64,000 bases of DNA from Agelaius tricolor (lineage: Eukaryota; Chordata; Aves; Passeriformes; Icteridae). Location: positions 3,101,501 to 3,165,500 of the forward strand of contig JALJCS010000039.1 in assembly GCA_023055355.1 (NCBI GenBank), given 5' to 3'. The position numbers and the translations under genes are program-made. The notes beneath the pieces were generated by a model. The model was not told the origin of the DNA, made no database searches, and worked only from the letters and a program-made list of their open reading frames with translations. Shown here piece by piece: positions 43,912 to 55,323 of this stretch. The stretch's first letter is position 1. Every line of letters starts with the position of its first letter.

Positions 43912-46296
43912 AATTTTGTTCATTAAATCTTTTTAGTTCCTTCCTAGCAAGCGTTAACTCAGTTTCCTCCTCAGTTAAGCTATGTGCACTAATTATCGAT
44001 GCTAATTTCCTTAGCTTTTTCATCATATTCCAATTCATACCGAATAGAACTGCTGACAAAATAAAACCAAGCACAATCAGAATCAAAAGAACAACAATGG
44101 GATGGCATATACTGTTTAGGACACCTGTGGTAGCAGGAGACCACCCGAACAGGGTATCCCACCACCTCTGCTCGCCATCTTGCTTTACCCTCTCTATAAC
44201 CCGGTGTATTTTTCCTACGTCATGATGAACAGGCACTAGGGTTTTCTGTCCGCTTTCCTTGATTCTCTCGAGGATTTGGATCAGGTCTTGATGGAGCATC
44301 AGTTGTCTCACTAGAGTGAAGTTCATCATCATTCAATCGGAGTGGGCATTAGCTTGTGAAGCAGTGTGTAGTTGGATTGTAATAGGTGGTGAGAGGTGAC
44401 TTTAGCTTCATAAGCGATTTCACACCCTGTAATCTTAGTGAAGTTACAAGCACAGAAGTTGGAGTGATTCTTTGTATCCACCACAATATCATCTACAAGC
44501 ACAGAATCACAAATAGTTCTAAAACACGCACATCCATTGCCTATGTATATAAGAACTGTTTTAGAAGTCTCGTTAGGATGAATCTCAAAATGACAGATGT
44601 TTTGCTCCGTGTCTAAACAGATACCTTGAGCTATAATTCCATTGCCTTCACAGATGAACCCCAGTTGTTCTCGGATAATGCAAGATTCCAAATCAACAGT
44701 TTGCCATTTGTCATCAAACTGACGGGCCCATCCCCTATGTTCTATAGGATAGAGGACAGCTCCGTCATGGTTGATTCCTAATGCAATAACAGGAAAAACT
44801 AGATGTACAGAGGCATTGTGCATGGTCAAGACAAAAGCAGTAGCTGTATTTGAAATAGCATTATAGGTAAAATTTACCAGATTCCACCAGGATTGGAATT
44901 CTCTTTCAAAATCGTTGGCATTGTCCCAGATTATTTTCCGAATTTCTGTGGGGAAAGTGCCTTCCTTGCCCTCTCTTATAATCGAGGCAGAAACTGACTG
45001 CATCCACAATTGTGCCTGGATACAGCTGAGGGCTAAGGAAACATTATTTTGTGCAGCACTGAGTGCATCAATCACCAATTTGTGATCGTTCACATTTACT
45101 CTTTCCCACTTTGGCAAAATGTTTGGCAGCATCCACTGGTGTGTCCCCAAGGCTAACAGAGATGACTTCAGTGGTTGCTGTAATTTGGACAGATCTCTAG
45201 TCGTAGCAGCCAATTTGTTCATTAGTACTTCCGAATCAATGCTATTCAGGATTCCCAATGCTGTACCTAGGACACCGGTCACATCTCTAAGTTTCCTTGG
45301 TTTAAAAGAGCTGCGTTTCCGCAGCCAAATGCTCCAGCCTTCAAAGGATGTTTGCAAAAACAGAGAACAAGTTGGCTGGATGTCTGAAACATTGGTCTGC
45401 ATCAGCAGTTCGACCTGTTTGAGAGACCATGCTGGATTGAATAATATTTGTTGTTGACCAGTTTTCCTGATTATATAAGGTCCAATTTTGAAAGTTTTCG
45501 GGGTGAGTATAACTGGTGGTACAGATGGAGTGATGATATTATGAGGTTCAGCAGTGGTAGAGTGCGTTTTAGTATCTATTATAAATTTAAAAGAAAGGCC
45601 CTGTGTATCTTTTGACCAGAGACAGACTACCTCTGCAGTGTGAGTTAATGTGAAGTTTTGCCAGCAGTCTCGTGTGATTGGGTATGCACAATCTGCTATT
45701 TGTTTATCCTCCTGACCCATGGAAACACTGATTGCAATCGCATTAGTATAGTCAGACCCATTAACCATTCGACATCCAATATTAATTTGTTCTCCCACTA
45801 CTCCTTGAAGCTGCCAGGTTTTCTGCTTCTTCCATTCGTGTCTAGCATACGGCAGACTGTCATGCAGTACTAATGTTAGTAAACTTAAACCTGTGGTATT
45901 CCCCATAGATCCGGTAGATTGCAAAAAGGCCTGAGACCAGTCAGGGGTCAGGGTCCCTTTATTTAGGGGGATCATGTTCTCTTTGTAAGGCTGATGAGGG
46001 TTTCCCCAGGCAGCCGGGAGGCTCAGGGTTATAATAATTAAGGTGGCTCGCCAAGTAGGGCAGGGTCCTAGCAACAAATTTCTTTCTCCTTTTGTACTCA
46101 TATCTCTTTTACCTGGGGCTTTCCTGTGCTCTGTTCCTGTTCCCGTGCTCCGTTGCTCTCCCCCACTACTCCTCACCTCTCTGCCTCGCCTGCCAGCCCG
46201 GGTGCGTCGCTCTGCAGGGATCATTATCTTCTTGGCAGCAGGGGTAGTCTTCAGGGGGTGCATTATTTGGGCTATCTCCTTAACTCCTGCCCCCAC
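43907..46296 (-). pseudogene. env of the minus-strand provirus (broken near 44330)
   Basis: A 655-codon frame (46296-44329) with a basic N-terminal leader of about 80 residues, a hydrophobic signal-like segment (WRATLIIITLSLPAA), several N-glycosylation sites, a basic stretch before a hydrophobic GVLGTALGILNSID region (possible cleavage and fusion area), and paired cysteines (CACF). The frame stops at about 44329, and a second overlapping frame (44332-43907) carries the rest of the transmembrane subunit, with a single membrane span (PIVVLLILIVLGFILSAVLF) and a short basic tail. The split is one frameshift. It lacks the CWLC motif and the heptad and cysteine layout of the env at 62427, so the two env genes are unrelated in type. 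It resembles the fragment at 19775-20266. Confidence 0.82.
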
Positions 46297-46540
46297 TCCT
46301 AAGGGCAGGCTGTCAGGCCTCCAGGCAAAGGGTCTCCTGTAAAGGATTTCTTTGATTTTACGACAGACTCTCTGCTGTCCCTAGCGAGCTTTACAGGGCC
46401 TTAGTCCCACACCCACTTAGGGTCCACCCTCTGCCTTTTTATTCCCTTCCTCCTGTCTTCCTAGAGTTACGTCGTTCTTCCCTACGTTCTCTACATTTTT
46501 GTTGTTTATAGACTCAGGAATATCGGCGAATCGTGCTATT

Positions 46541-47092
46541 TCACTCGTCAGGCCTCACTTGCCACCCCAGAGGAACGTGGATTCCCTTCTTACACAAGGT
46601 AGTTAATATGACTGTCTGGTTTTGGCGTGTGATCCTATGCAGTTGGTGTTGGAATTCCCATGCCAGGGCCCAATCTCTTCTCTCTTCTAGATTTTCAACT
46701 AGTGACGCTGCTTCTCTGTCAGTGATCTCCTGTTCTCCAGGGATCCTTATAAATTCTCTTAAGGCCCTTAATGGATTTGCTCTTCTCCAATCCCAATCAC
46801 AAGTAAGACACCATGTGCTCCCCACCAAATGTGACTGGAAAATCCACCATTTGTCTTTACAGCCCCCACAAAAGATTTTTACCCACACCCGACAAGAAGA
46901 TTCCCGACATTTAAGACACTCGGTGTAATTGAATAATTCTCACCTCACTTCAGCCACTACTGAAAGAGCAAGCGTCAGTTCATTCCAGGTTTTCCACGGC
47001 AGAGGGCACTTGAACTCCTGTTCCAGTTCCTGTAGGGGTTTTCTTACCAAGACTCTCAATGGGTACAGTTCTCTGTCCCCTAATTCAGTCAT
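46541..47092 (-). pseudogene. extra cysteine-rich ORF between pol and env (unknown function)
   Basis: The ATG at 47092-47090 overlaps the pol stop (ATGACTGA), and the frame runs 183 codons to a stop ending at 46541 with a single TGA at codon 51 (46942-46940). From codon 59 it has a cysteine cluster, C-x2-C-x4-C-x2-W-x4-C-x2-C (residues 59, 62, 67, 75, 78), then a second C-x2-C at 95 and 98, and a C-terminal half rich in charged residues with LCKKGIHV near the end. The plus-strand provirus has a related cluster in the same place (60910-61180). The pattern suggests zinc binding, but I recognise no known family. It could be an accessory gene, or host or other sequence acquired by this lineage. 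The overlap with pol suggests coupled translation or a spliced message. Confidence 0.55.
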
Positions 47093-50000
47093 TCACGTTC
47101 CCAGCTGGCGCAGGTCCCTGTGACTTCCGAAGGGTTGGCCGTAGATCTCCAGGGCGACTGGTCACCTCCCAAGGGGTGTCTGCAGGGATGGGTCCTTTCA
47201 CTCGACTGGCATGTGTCCAGCCTTTTTCAGCAGTTGGGATGGCTGTTTCTGTGGTAAACAGGACAACATAGGGACCTTCCCAGTGGGGTGTTAGGGATGT
47301 CTCTTTCCAAGTCTTAATTAGGACCCTATCTCCGGGTTTAAGCTTATGCATTATTATATCCAAAGGGGGTCTTTGTACCAATAGCCCTTTTCGTCTTAAT
47401 TCCTCCCTCCATTTCATTAACTGTTGTATGTAACCCTGAATTTGACTATCTTGGATGCAAGGATGGTTCCCCGGGAGTTCTAAGTCGTAAGGCATTCCAT
47501 AAAGCATTTCAAAAGAAGAGATTCCCACATCCGTCCTAGGTTGGGTTCTAATGTTTAGCAATGCCATGGGTAAACATCTGACCCAAGACATTTTAGTTTC
47601 TACCATGAGCTTGGTGAGTTGCTTCTTGATTTCTCCATTTGCCCTTTCCATCCTCCCTGAGCTTTGAGGGTGCCAAGGGGTGTGATATTGCCATTTAGTG
47701 CCTAAGGCCCTGGTTACCTCTCTCAGTACTTTGTTTGCAAAATGGGGACCTCTATCAGAGTCTAATATTTCTACTAGTCCATACCTAGGGATTATTTCTT
47801 CCAGCAGGGTTTTAATCACCACATTTGCAGTAGCCCATGATGTAGGATATGCTTCTACAAAGTGGGTTAGATGATCTACCAGTACCAATAAGTACTTGTA
47901 TCTCCCTACTTTCAGTAGCTCAGTGAAATCTATTTGTACATGTGAAAAAGGTTGGTGTGCTAATTCCCTTCCTCCTGGAATCCTTTCTCAAGCCTGATGT
48001 CTGTTAACTCTTTGGCATGTTATACATCCCCTAACTACTTGTTTTGCTATAGCGTAAATTCCTATACACACGTACTTAATAGTAAACTGATCTACTAAGG
48101 CTTGGGTTCCCCAATGAGTCTGGTCATGCAGCTGCTGCACTATTCTTGGGCCATAGATTTTGGCAGTACCTCCCTATCATCTGGCAATTTTCGAATACCC
48201 CCATTCTCTTTTATTCCCATTTTGTCTAATTTCTCCTTTTCCTGGGCTGTAAAGCTCAGGACTCGAACTTTCTCATCATCTCACGTTCTCCTTATCCCCT
48301 GATCCTGGAATTTTCTGAGAGCAGCTTCCTTTGCCTCTCTGTCTGCTGTGTTGTTTCCTCTGATCAAATGGGAGAGACCCTTTTGATGTCCTTTAACATG
48401 TACTATTGCTGTTTTCTTTGGGCCTCTTAAAGCTTGTAGACCTGAGTAATTAGTTCCTGATGTATTAATTCTCTTCCTCAGGAGTTTATTAACCCTCTTT
48501 CTTCCCAAATTTTCCCAAAGGTATGTACCACTCCAAAGGCGTATTTTGAGTCTGTGTAGATGGTCCCAACCTTAGCTTCCAAGAATTTTAGAGCTCGCAA
48601 TACTGCATACAGCTCACAGGCCTGGGCTGACCAACTAGGACTCAAAGGTCCAGATTCTATTATTTCCAAATTTTCACCTCCCAAAATCGCATATCCAGAG
48701 ATTCGCTTTCCCTCAACAACTCTAGAGGACCCATCCACAAATAACTTTTCTCCCTCTTCCAGTTCTTCCTCTTCGAGGTCCAGCCTAATTTTTGTTTGTT
48801 TTTCTATGCTATGTAGGCAGTCATGAGTTAAATCCTCCTGTGGATCTCCAAACAAGAATTCAGCGGGGTTTTGCAGAGAGGTGGTTTCAAGTATCCCCCG
48901 AGGGGATGACAGTAAAATGCCCTTGTATTTCAAAAGTCTTGAGTCTGTTATCCATTTTTCTGCCTTTTGTTGCAATACTGCCCGTATGTAATGGGGGGAA
49001 AAGACTTTCAGTTCTCCTCCATAGGTAATTTTGAGAGCTTCTTCCACTAAGAGGGCTGTTGCCACTATAATCTGCAAACATGTTGGCCATCCTCTACTTA
49101 CGGGGTCTAGTATTTTAGAAATAAATGCTACTGGTTTTCGACTGCCGGCCCAGTCCTGAGCCAGTACCCCAAATGCTACTCCTGCCTCAGTGTTAACAAA
49201 CAAATAAAAGGGTCTCCTAACATCCGGGAGGCTTAGCACCGGGACATTAGCCAATTCCTCTTTTAATTGTTTTAATGATTCATCATCCTTCTCAGTCCAT
49301 TTCATCAAACCTTCAGCAGTTAGTTTTTCATACAAAAATTTTACTTTACCACTAAAGTTTTCAATCCATTGTCTGCAGTATCTTACAAGACCCAATAGCT
49401 GCCTGATTTGTCTCATATTTCTAGGGGGAGGAAGGGAGAGGATTCCCTTAACCCTCCCTGGGTCTAGTGTTTTAGTTCCTTTACTAAGTCGGTGTCCTAG
49501 GAACTTCACTTCTTCTTCTACAAATTGCAATTTACTTTTGGACACCTTCAGCCCCTGGATGCTTAAAAAGTTCAGAAGCTTAATGCCTTCTTCTCTAACT
49601 GATTCCTCGCTTTTTCCAGCAATTAAAAGGTCATCTACATATTGAACAATGGTTACTCCTTGGTTTGGGGTATAGGATTTCATTATTTGCTCTAGTGCCT
49701 GCCCAAACAAATTTGGGGATTCTGTGAATCCCTGTGGGAGCACTGTCCACCTTAGTTGTTGCTTTCAGTGGGTATCAGGATCTTCCCATTCAAATGCAAA
49801 ATAATCTCTACATTCTTCTTTCAAGGGGCATGCCCAAAAGGCGTCTTTCAAATCTATAACACTATACCAGTGATCATCTGGTTTCAATTGACTGAGCAAT
49901 GTGTGGGGGTTTGCTACTACAGGGAACCGGGCAATGCTTCTCTTATTTATTTCCCTTAGGTCATGTACTAATCGATATTTTCAGTCTGGTTTCTTTACAG

Positions 50001-50606
50001 GTAAGATGGGGCTGTTGAAGGGAGACATGCAAGGTTCCAAGAGCCCTTGTTGTATTAACCGTTCTACCTCTGGTTTTAGTCCCCTTCGCCCCTCATCTGA
50101 CATGGGATATTGTTTTATCCTTACTGGGATTTCTGGGCTTTGAATGTTTACTGTGAAGGGCTCTATATTCAATCTTCCTGCTGTATCAGGGGTATGCCAG
50201 ACTTCTGGGTTGATTTTCTCTTTGTCAGTGACCCGTAAGGGGCACAACCTGACTTTCAGCTGTTTTTCTTCAATATTTATGTTTATCCCTAATTCCACCA
50301 TTAAATCTCTTCCTAATAAATTGTAATCAGCTTCAGGGACCAGTAGCAGTGATCCTACCCCTATTTTCTTCTCTGATTCTATTAAAACATCTTTAATTAC
50401 AGGAACCTTGAAGGGTTTTCCTTTTGCCCCAATAACCTGTACTGTGGAAGGTGAAATCTTACATCCCAGGGGCAAAGATTGAACTGTTGATCTCTCAGCC
50501 CTGTATCCACAAGGAAGGTTATGGGGGTTTGCTGGGGACCCACCTTAAGTTTTACCAAGGGCTCCGATGACATTTGCGTCCCCAATAGATAGAGCCCTTG
50601 ACCCCC
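47085..50606 (-). pseudogene. pol of the minus-strand provirus (protease, RT, RNase H, integrase)
   Basis: Protease has its D-T-G at about 50505-50497, followed at once by a one-base deletion that shifts frame. The protease end and RT start are open at 50475-49981; a TGA at 49983-49981 and another near 49766 interrupt RT. RT keeps LPQGFTESPN and QYVDDLLIAG (49620 region). The connection and RNase H are open to 48478, where a TGA ends the frame. A shifted frame (48508-48281) carries HVKGHQ. Integrase has a broken zinc-finger region (about 48120-47890) and an open core, 47888-47085, with the D-D-E elements in DSDRGPHF and GRMERANGEI. Length and order match gammaretroviruses. At least five lesions make it inactive. 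Confidence 0.88.
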
Positions 50607-50609
50607 CTA
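50598..50609 (-). promoter_or_regulatory. gag-pol UAG readthrough stop
   Basis: Gag ends in ED and then TAG, and the next codons in the same frame (GGG GGT CAA GGG) open pol. This is the arrangement and near context of gammaretroviral stop-codon readthrough, where UAG is followed by a G-rich stretch and a pseudoknot. The plus-strand provirus has a frameshift here. Confidence 0.7.
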
Positions 50610-52076
50610 ATCCTCTTTGAACGTTTTCTCATCCCTAAGCCTCTTTCGGCATTCCCTCTTCATGTGTCCTTTTCCACCACAATAGTAGCACACTGTTCCT
50701 TCTCTCCCTCCAGTTGGGGGTCCTCCTAAATCCCAAGGACCTCTCCTCATGCCACTTCTTTCTCGTGCTGGAAGGTTGTTTCGTTGTCCCTCCCTGACTG
50801 CCGCCACCATCATCCGAACTTGTCTTTTGTGTGCCTCATCCTCCCGTCTAACATATACCTTCTGAGCCTCCCTGAGCAATTCATCAAGTCCTCTGTCCTG
50901 CCAATCCTTTAACTTTTCTAATTTCTTTCGAACATCCTCCCATGATTTGGCTACAAACTGTTTTAAGGAGTGCTTGCCCCATTGGCGTCTCTGGGTCCAC
51001 CCCTGAGTAGAACTGAAAACTCTTCCTTAATCTTTCCAACCATTCAGTGAGGGTCTCATCTTTTCCTTGGCACTCTTTGAATGCCTTGCTTATATTTTGT
51101 CCCCGGGGCACAGCCTCTCGTATGCCCTGGATTATGATGGTTCTTAAATCCTGCAACGATGGTTGGGGTCCTGCTTGTTCCAGTTGGGATTTTGCAAGGG
51201 CCATTTCACATCAGCCGCGGGACCTTGAACATGTTGGGTGTCCCAAATCCTCATTCCTGCCCTTCTAATCATCCCTCTCTCCTCTGTTGTAAATAGGATG
51301 CCTAGAATGGATTGCATCTCCACCCAAGTATATATGTTTGGCCCTAGGAACTGATCCACTCTTTCTGCTACTCCTATAGGGTCTTCTAATAATTTTCCCA
51401 TCTCTTTCTTAAACACACGGACATCTCCTGAGTTCAAGGGGACAGTGACAAACCCCATCCCAGCTTGAGGTCCTCCTAATGCTATTTCTCTGAGAGGGAA
51501 CAACCCACTGCTCTCTCCTTCCTCAATTACTGTTCTCATCTGACTCCGAGTACGCCTTCTGCAATCCGGGGAGTCCGTGACCTGCTGTCTATTAGGGGCC
51601 GATGCTGGGAATGCATTTGGGAGGGGTTCAGGGAGAGCTGGTGGTATATACGGGGGAGGATAAATAGGAACATATTCCTCCAGTCGAGACTTTTTCTTTT
51701 TTTCCTCCTCCCCTTGACTTCCCTTAAGGGGGAACAGCCTAGCTGTTTGCTCATTACTTTCTACCAACCATAATTTAGCATGTGCACTCTCCTCCAGGTT
51801 CACCAGCTCTTTAGAATTCACATAAATGTTCAGGGCTTGACAGACCCAATCCTCGAAGGATCCGAAAACAGGCCAGTATATACTTCCTGAATCCAGATTC
51901 TTACCTCCCCACACTATCATGCAATAATTTATCATTTTTGCCTTATCCTTCCCCTTTCTGGAGGGAAAGTCATCCCAATACTTAATCATTAATCCTAACG
52001 GACTGTCCATAGGTATTGGGGGTAACTGGGGAGCCTCCCCCATGGCATCAGAAGGCTTGCTTTTCTTCTGCCCCAT
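50607..52076 (-). pseudogene. gag of the minus-strand provirus
   Basis: The start at 52076 gives MGQKKSK, a myristoylation-type N-terminus; the longer open frame upstream is leader. Matrix (SPLGLMIKYWDD, FEDWVCQALNIYV), a proline-rich middle (YPPPYIPPALPEPLP) and the capsid N-terminus (IYTWVEMQSILGILF) are open to about 51160, where a single-base loss shifts frame. The next frame (51204-50884) carries the capsid homology region (ETLTEWLERLRKSF), until a two-base loss near 50963. The last frame (50879-50607) has a charged capsid end and one nucleocapsid knuckle, CYYCGGKGHMKREC (C-x2-C-x4-H-x4-C). One knuckle is typical of gammaretroviruses. Confidence 0.88.
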
Positions 52077-52245
52077 CTTCCAAGGCACCTCCACACACAC
52101 ACACACAAAACCCCTCGGTCGTGGCTCGCTCCCTCACGGGCTACGAGAACCGCACTACTAGAGGGTCCCTCTCACATCGTCCGCAGTTGGACGTCTCATA
52201 CACCGTGCCCCGGGATCCCAACCCCAACCGAGCGGTTCACCTCGT

Positions 52246-52253
52246 ATACTCAC
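52246..52253 (-). promoter_or_regulatory. probable major splice donor in the leader
   Basis: The minus strand reads GACGCGTGAGTATAC in the leader between primer site and gag; GTGAGTAT matches a strong 5' splice site. It would serve spliced env and possibly the pol-env ORF. Confidence 0.5.
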
Positions 52254-52428
52254 GCGTCCTGCGTCGTCGCTCGGATCTTCGTGCACAAAGTTTACAGGGT
52301 TACCAGTGTTTTCCTTGCTTATTCTCGAATTTAGGTTCGTCAGTCCAGATGAGGGGTTGGGTGAGAAGGCCAGGGCCACCAGGTGGTGGGGCGCCCCCCC
52401 AGGATTCTCAAACCAACCCATTTTCTGG

Positions 52429-52446
52429 ATCTGAGTCATGGCACCA
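52429..52446 (-). promoter_or_regulatory. primer binding site, tRNA-His type
   Basis: Five bases after the 5' LTR the minus strand reads TGGTGCCATGACTCAGAT. It matches the known tRNA-His primer site of HERV-H-like elements except for two G-to-A changes at CpG positions. Confidence 0.8.
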
Positions 52447-52451
52447 AATTG

Positions 52452-53058
52452 TGATAAATGAATTCACTGGATTCAAGGATCATACAATTCTAAATTTATT
52501 ATTATTGTTATTATGCAAGCAAGAATAAGCAAAGTTCAGCGCTGGGCGGCCGGAAGTCTCTGCTCCTCTAGGCTCGCACCGTTCCTATCCCCAAAGTTCA
52601 CCTTTTATTGCCTTTTTCTCCCGGGTCCAGGGATGATGTGGTCTGTCTTTTGCGCTTGCTCGTTCAGTTGCTAGGGGGTCTTTTTCTGCTTTCTGGTGGT
52701 CGTGGGATGAAGGCTCCAAGTCTTCCTCTTTTAACCGCTGAGTGAACTTTTCCTTCTAAGGCATACCTATACAGTGGAATTTTCAGAACACTATACGATT
52801 CCTGCAAGCCTAAGCAATTCTTGTGAGTTTAGGGATTGTTATTACAGCTCTCCTCTGTGACCTCTTAGGTGAACTTTTCTTTACCATGGAATTCCCAAAG
52901 CACTATACGATTCCTGCAAGCCAAGCAACCATATGTGAACCATATGTGGCTATACATTTAAAATCAAGCGGTTTTAGCTATTTAGTTATTGCTTTGATAT
53001 TGTATAATTATTTAGCTATTGATTAAATTAATGAACAAACATATTGCTACTTATTACA
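52452..53058 (-). repeat. 5' LTR of the minus-strand provirus
   Basis: 607 bp with TG...CA ends and the same TATA-like and AATAAA elements as the 3' LTR. It directly abuts the segmental duplication on its upstream side. Confidence 0.93.
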
Positions 53059-55084
53059 ATTTGGTTCCACTAATAGCGCATAAGCAATGGATAACTGCGG
53101 GCCATGGAGTGCAGGACCCTTGCCACCTCACGTACGAGCTTTCCAAGTGAAGATTCCCCCCTTTTATGCCATGTGTCAATGTCATCTCCTCCCATTTTCG
53201 ATTCATCACACTTCTACCTCCGCCCTCATCACCACCTTTACCGCGCATGCTCCACCACTCGTTTTGGTTGTCGCACAAGGCTTTGGGGGTCGTTGTTTGA
53301 TGAAGGCCTCTCTTCTTCCTCGATGTCCTTTAATTCACCTTTGGGTTACACATGCGCACCAAGCCAGTACAATGTAATCCAAAACTAACATTACTACATT
53401 TAAGAATCAAAGCAATAAATCTGCTATAGCTGGCATTTTCCTGGGACCCACCCAGATTTACCCTTCTTTACGTTAATTTTTAGTAACTGTTATCTCTTGC
53501 TTTTTCCTCCTCTCATGGAACATCTGCAGGGAGGGGGGGGGTAGAACCCCTCCTCTCCCTTTTTTCTTGGCATTACAACTTTTAACTGTTTTATTATTCT
53601 TTCCAAATATTAATTACTGCATCCATATTGATAACTGTTTCAATTTTGTCAGCACAAATCATACCTATTTACCACAGCTCTGTTCCTCTCTCTTGCAGCC
53701 CTTGAAAGCCTGACGGAGGACATGAGCAGTGCTGTGTCAGAGCTGGCATTTCAAACACTGCATGTCCTCCGAGCAACAGCCAGTGGGCGATATTCCATCT
53801 TCCAGAGGCTGCACGATCAGCTGCGCAGGGCATGGATGACTCGGCCTCGTCTGTCACGGCTCGGCTGGCTGCACTGCTGGAGCTCTGAGGAGAGCTGATC
53901 TGGGAGGCTCTCTTTGCTGGGGCAGCCTGAGCCAGTGGGGATTTTTAGTTTTCTTTAAGATTTTTCTTTTCTTCCATTTTACTTTTTTCCTATGTAAATA
54001 TAGACTGTGTTATAATACCCAGACTCCCAGGAGACTTTTTTTGCTGCCCAGGGTCTGTAGGGCAGGGGGGAAGAGGGGGAAAAGGGTGCTTGTGCTCAGC
54101 CAGCTCCCAGGCATGCTGTGGGCAAGGGGAAATGGCCAGAAGCCCCTTGGCCTTTGGTGGTTCTGCTGAAGCCTTTGTGCTGCCCACAGAGCGGCTGGGC
54201 AGGGGCCGGAGCTGCGGGGATCCCTGCCAGAGCGGTGCCTGGAGATGGCCACAAGGCCTGTGCCAGGCAGGAAGCGCCATCCGTGTCCTCCCGTCCGTGT
54301 GCTGCTGCCTGCCTTGCTGAGGGCTCCCAGGTGCCTCTGGATGGGGCTGCTCTGGAGCTGCTGTGAGGCTGTGGCGCTGCTGCCGGGCAGCTTGGCCGGG
54401 CTGGGGCAGGGCCTGAGGGGCTGGGGCGCTGGCAAGCCCTGAGCAATGGGCTGTCAGAGGCCACAAGCAGCCCCCTGGCAGCCGCCTTGTTCCTGACAGC
54501 CAGCTGCTCTGGCGCTTCCGCAGTGGGCGGTTGGAGGGACCCTCTGGAATCAGGTGTGGAACCCTGGTCCCGGCCTTTCAGGGCTGTGAGGCCAGAAGTT
54601 GTGGGGCTGGGCGTGTGCCCTCCCTGTGCTCCAGACTGGAGCCCCCGGCCCCTCAGCCTTAGGCATTGAGCTCCACTGTCTGCTCTCCAAGTCTTGTTCC
54701 TGTTGCTGTGGGGGAGGCCGAGTTCTGTGGCTTTAGGCCCCAGTGAGCCAGAAGAGCAGCAGCTTTGAGCCCAGAGGGGCCACAGAAAGGCCCTCTGGAC
54801 AAAGGGCATTCCTGGCATTCCCAGGGCAGGGACACATGAGAGTGTGGCAGGCACTTCCGGGTGCCACGCTGGCTTTGCACTGTGTCACCTCCCTGTGTGC
54901 AGGGCTGGCTCTTTGCTTTGCTGTCCTTGGCCTTTTGCCGTTGTGCTCCTTTGGCTGCCTGCAGCGAGGGGCAGCCCTGTAAGGAGGGTGAAAGGCCCTG
55001 TCTCCAATATCTCAAGGGGGAAATGGAGCTCTCCCAGCCTTCAGCCCATGCTGTAAGCAGAGCAGAGCCTTTTCCCCAGCCCTG
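53058..55084 (+). repeat. segmental duplication, copy 2
   Basis: Nearly identical to 15655-17681. Its left edge is cut exactly at the provirus 5' LTR, so the rest of the MROH gene is absent. At 53390 it has 8 bp more than copy 1. To 55323 after its end I see no gene. Confidence 0.9.
53699..53898 (+). pseudogene. orphan last exon of an MROH-like gene
   Basis: The 200 bp exon, its TTGCAG acceptor and its TGA stop are identical to 16287-16486. No other MROH exon lies upstream within 9 kb; a provirus occupies that space. It is therefore a detached exon unless it is spliced to exons beyond the provirus (before 43287), for which there is no sign here. Confidence 0.85.
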
Positions 55085-55323
55085 ATGGATTTCTGCCTGC
55101 TGCTGGTCCCTGGCCACCATGACCCACTGCACTCACTCTGAGTCATCCACAGGATGGCTGGTGCCTCTTGATTTGCTGACGGGATGTGAGGGTCACTGAG
55201 AGAAAAGCGGGTTTCCCAATGTTGAGGGCACATGGGGTCACTGAGCAGACTTGAGGCTTCCCCAGCAGGTTGCAGGTGCCTTTCTGTCACTGAAGGGAAG
55301 GCAGATGCCCCATGGGTCGCTGA

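Larger units (their letters stand above)
43287..53058 (-). mobile_element. full-length minus-strand provirus, gammaretrovirus-like gag-pol, tRNA-His type
   Basis: A 9.8 kb element: 5' LTR 52452-53058, primer binding site, leader, gag, UAG, pol, a pol-env ORF, env, polypurine tract, 3' LTR 43287-43890. I count about 18 substitutions plus one 3 bp indel between the LTRs over about 604 bp (roughly 3%), so it is not recent. The flanks (GAAGGG left, ATTTGG right) do not form a target-site duplication. Multiple frameshifts and stops in gag, pol and env make it defective. Confidence 0.93.

Noticed and set aside
43283..53064. Target-site duplication for the minus-strand provirus
   Set aside because: The flanks GAAGGG and ATTTGG do not match; the left flank is microsatellite and the right is a duplication edge.
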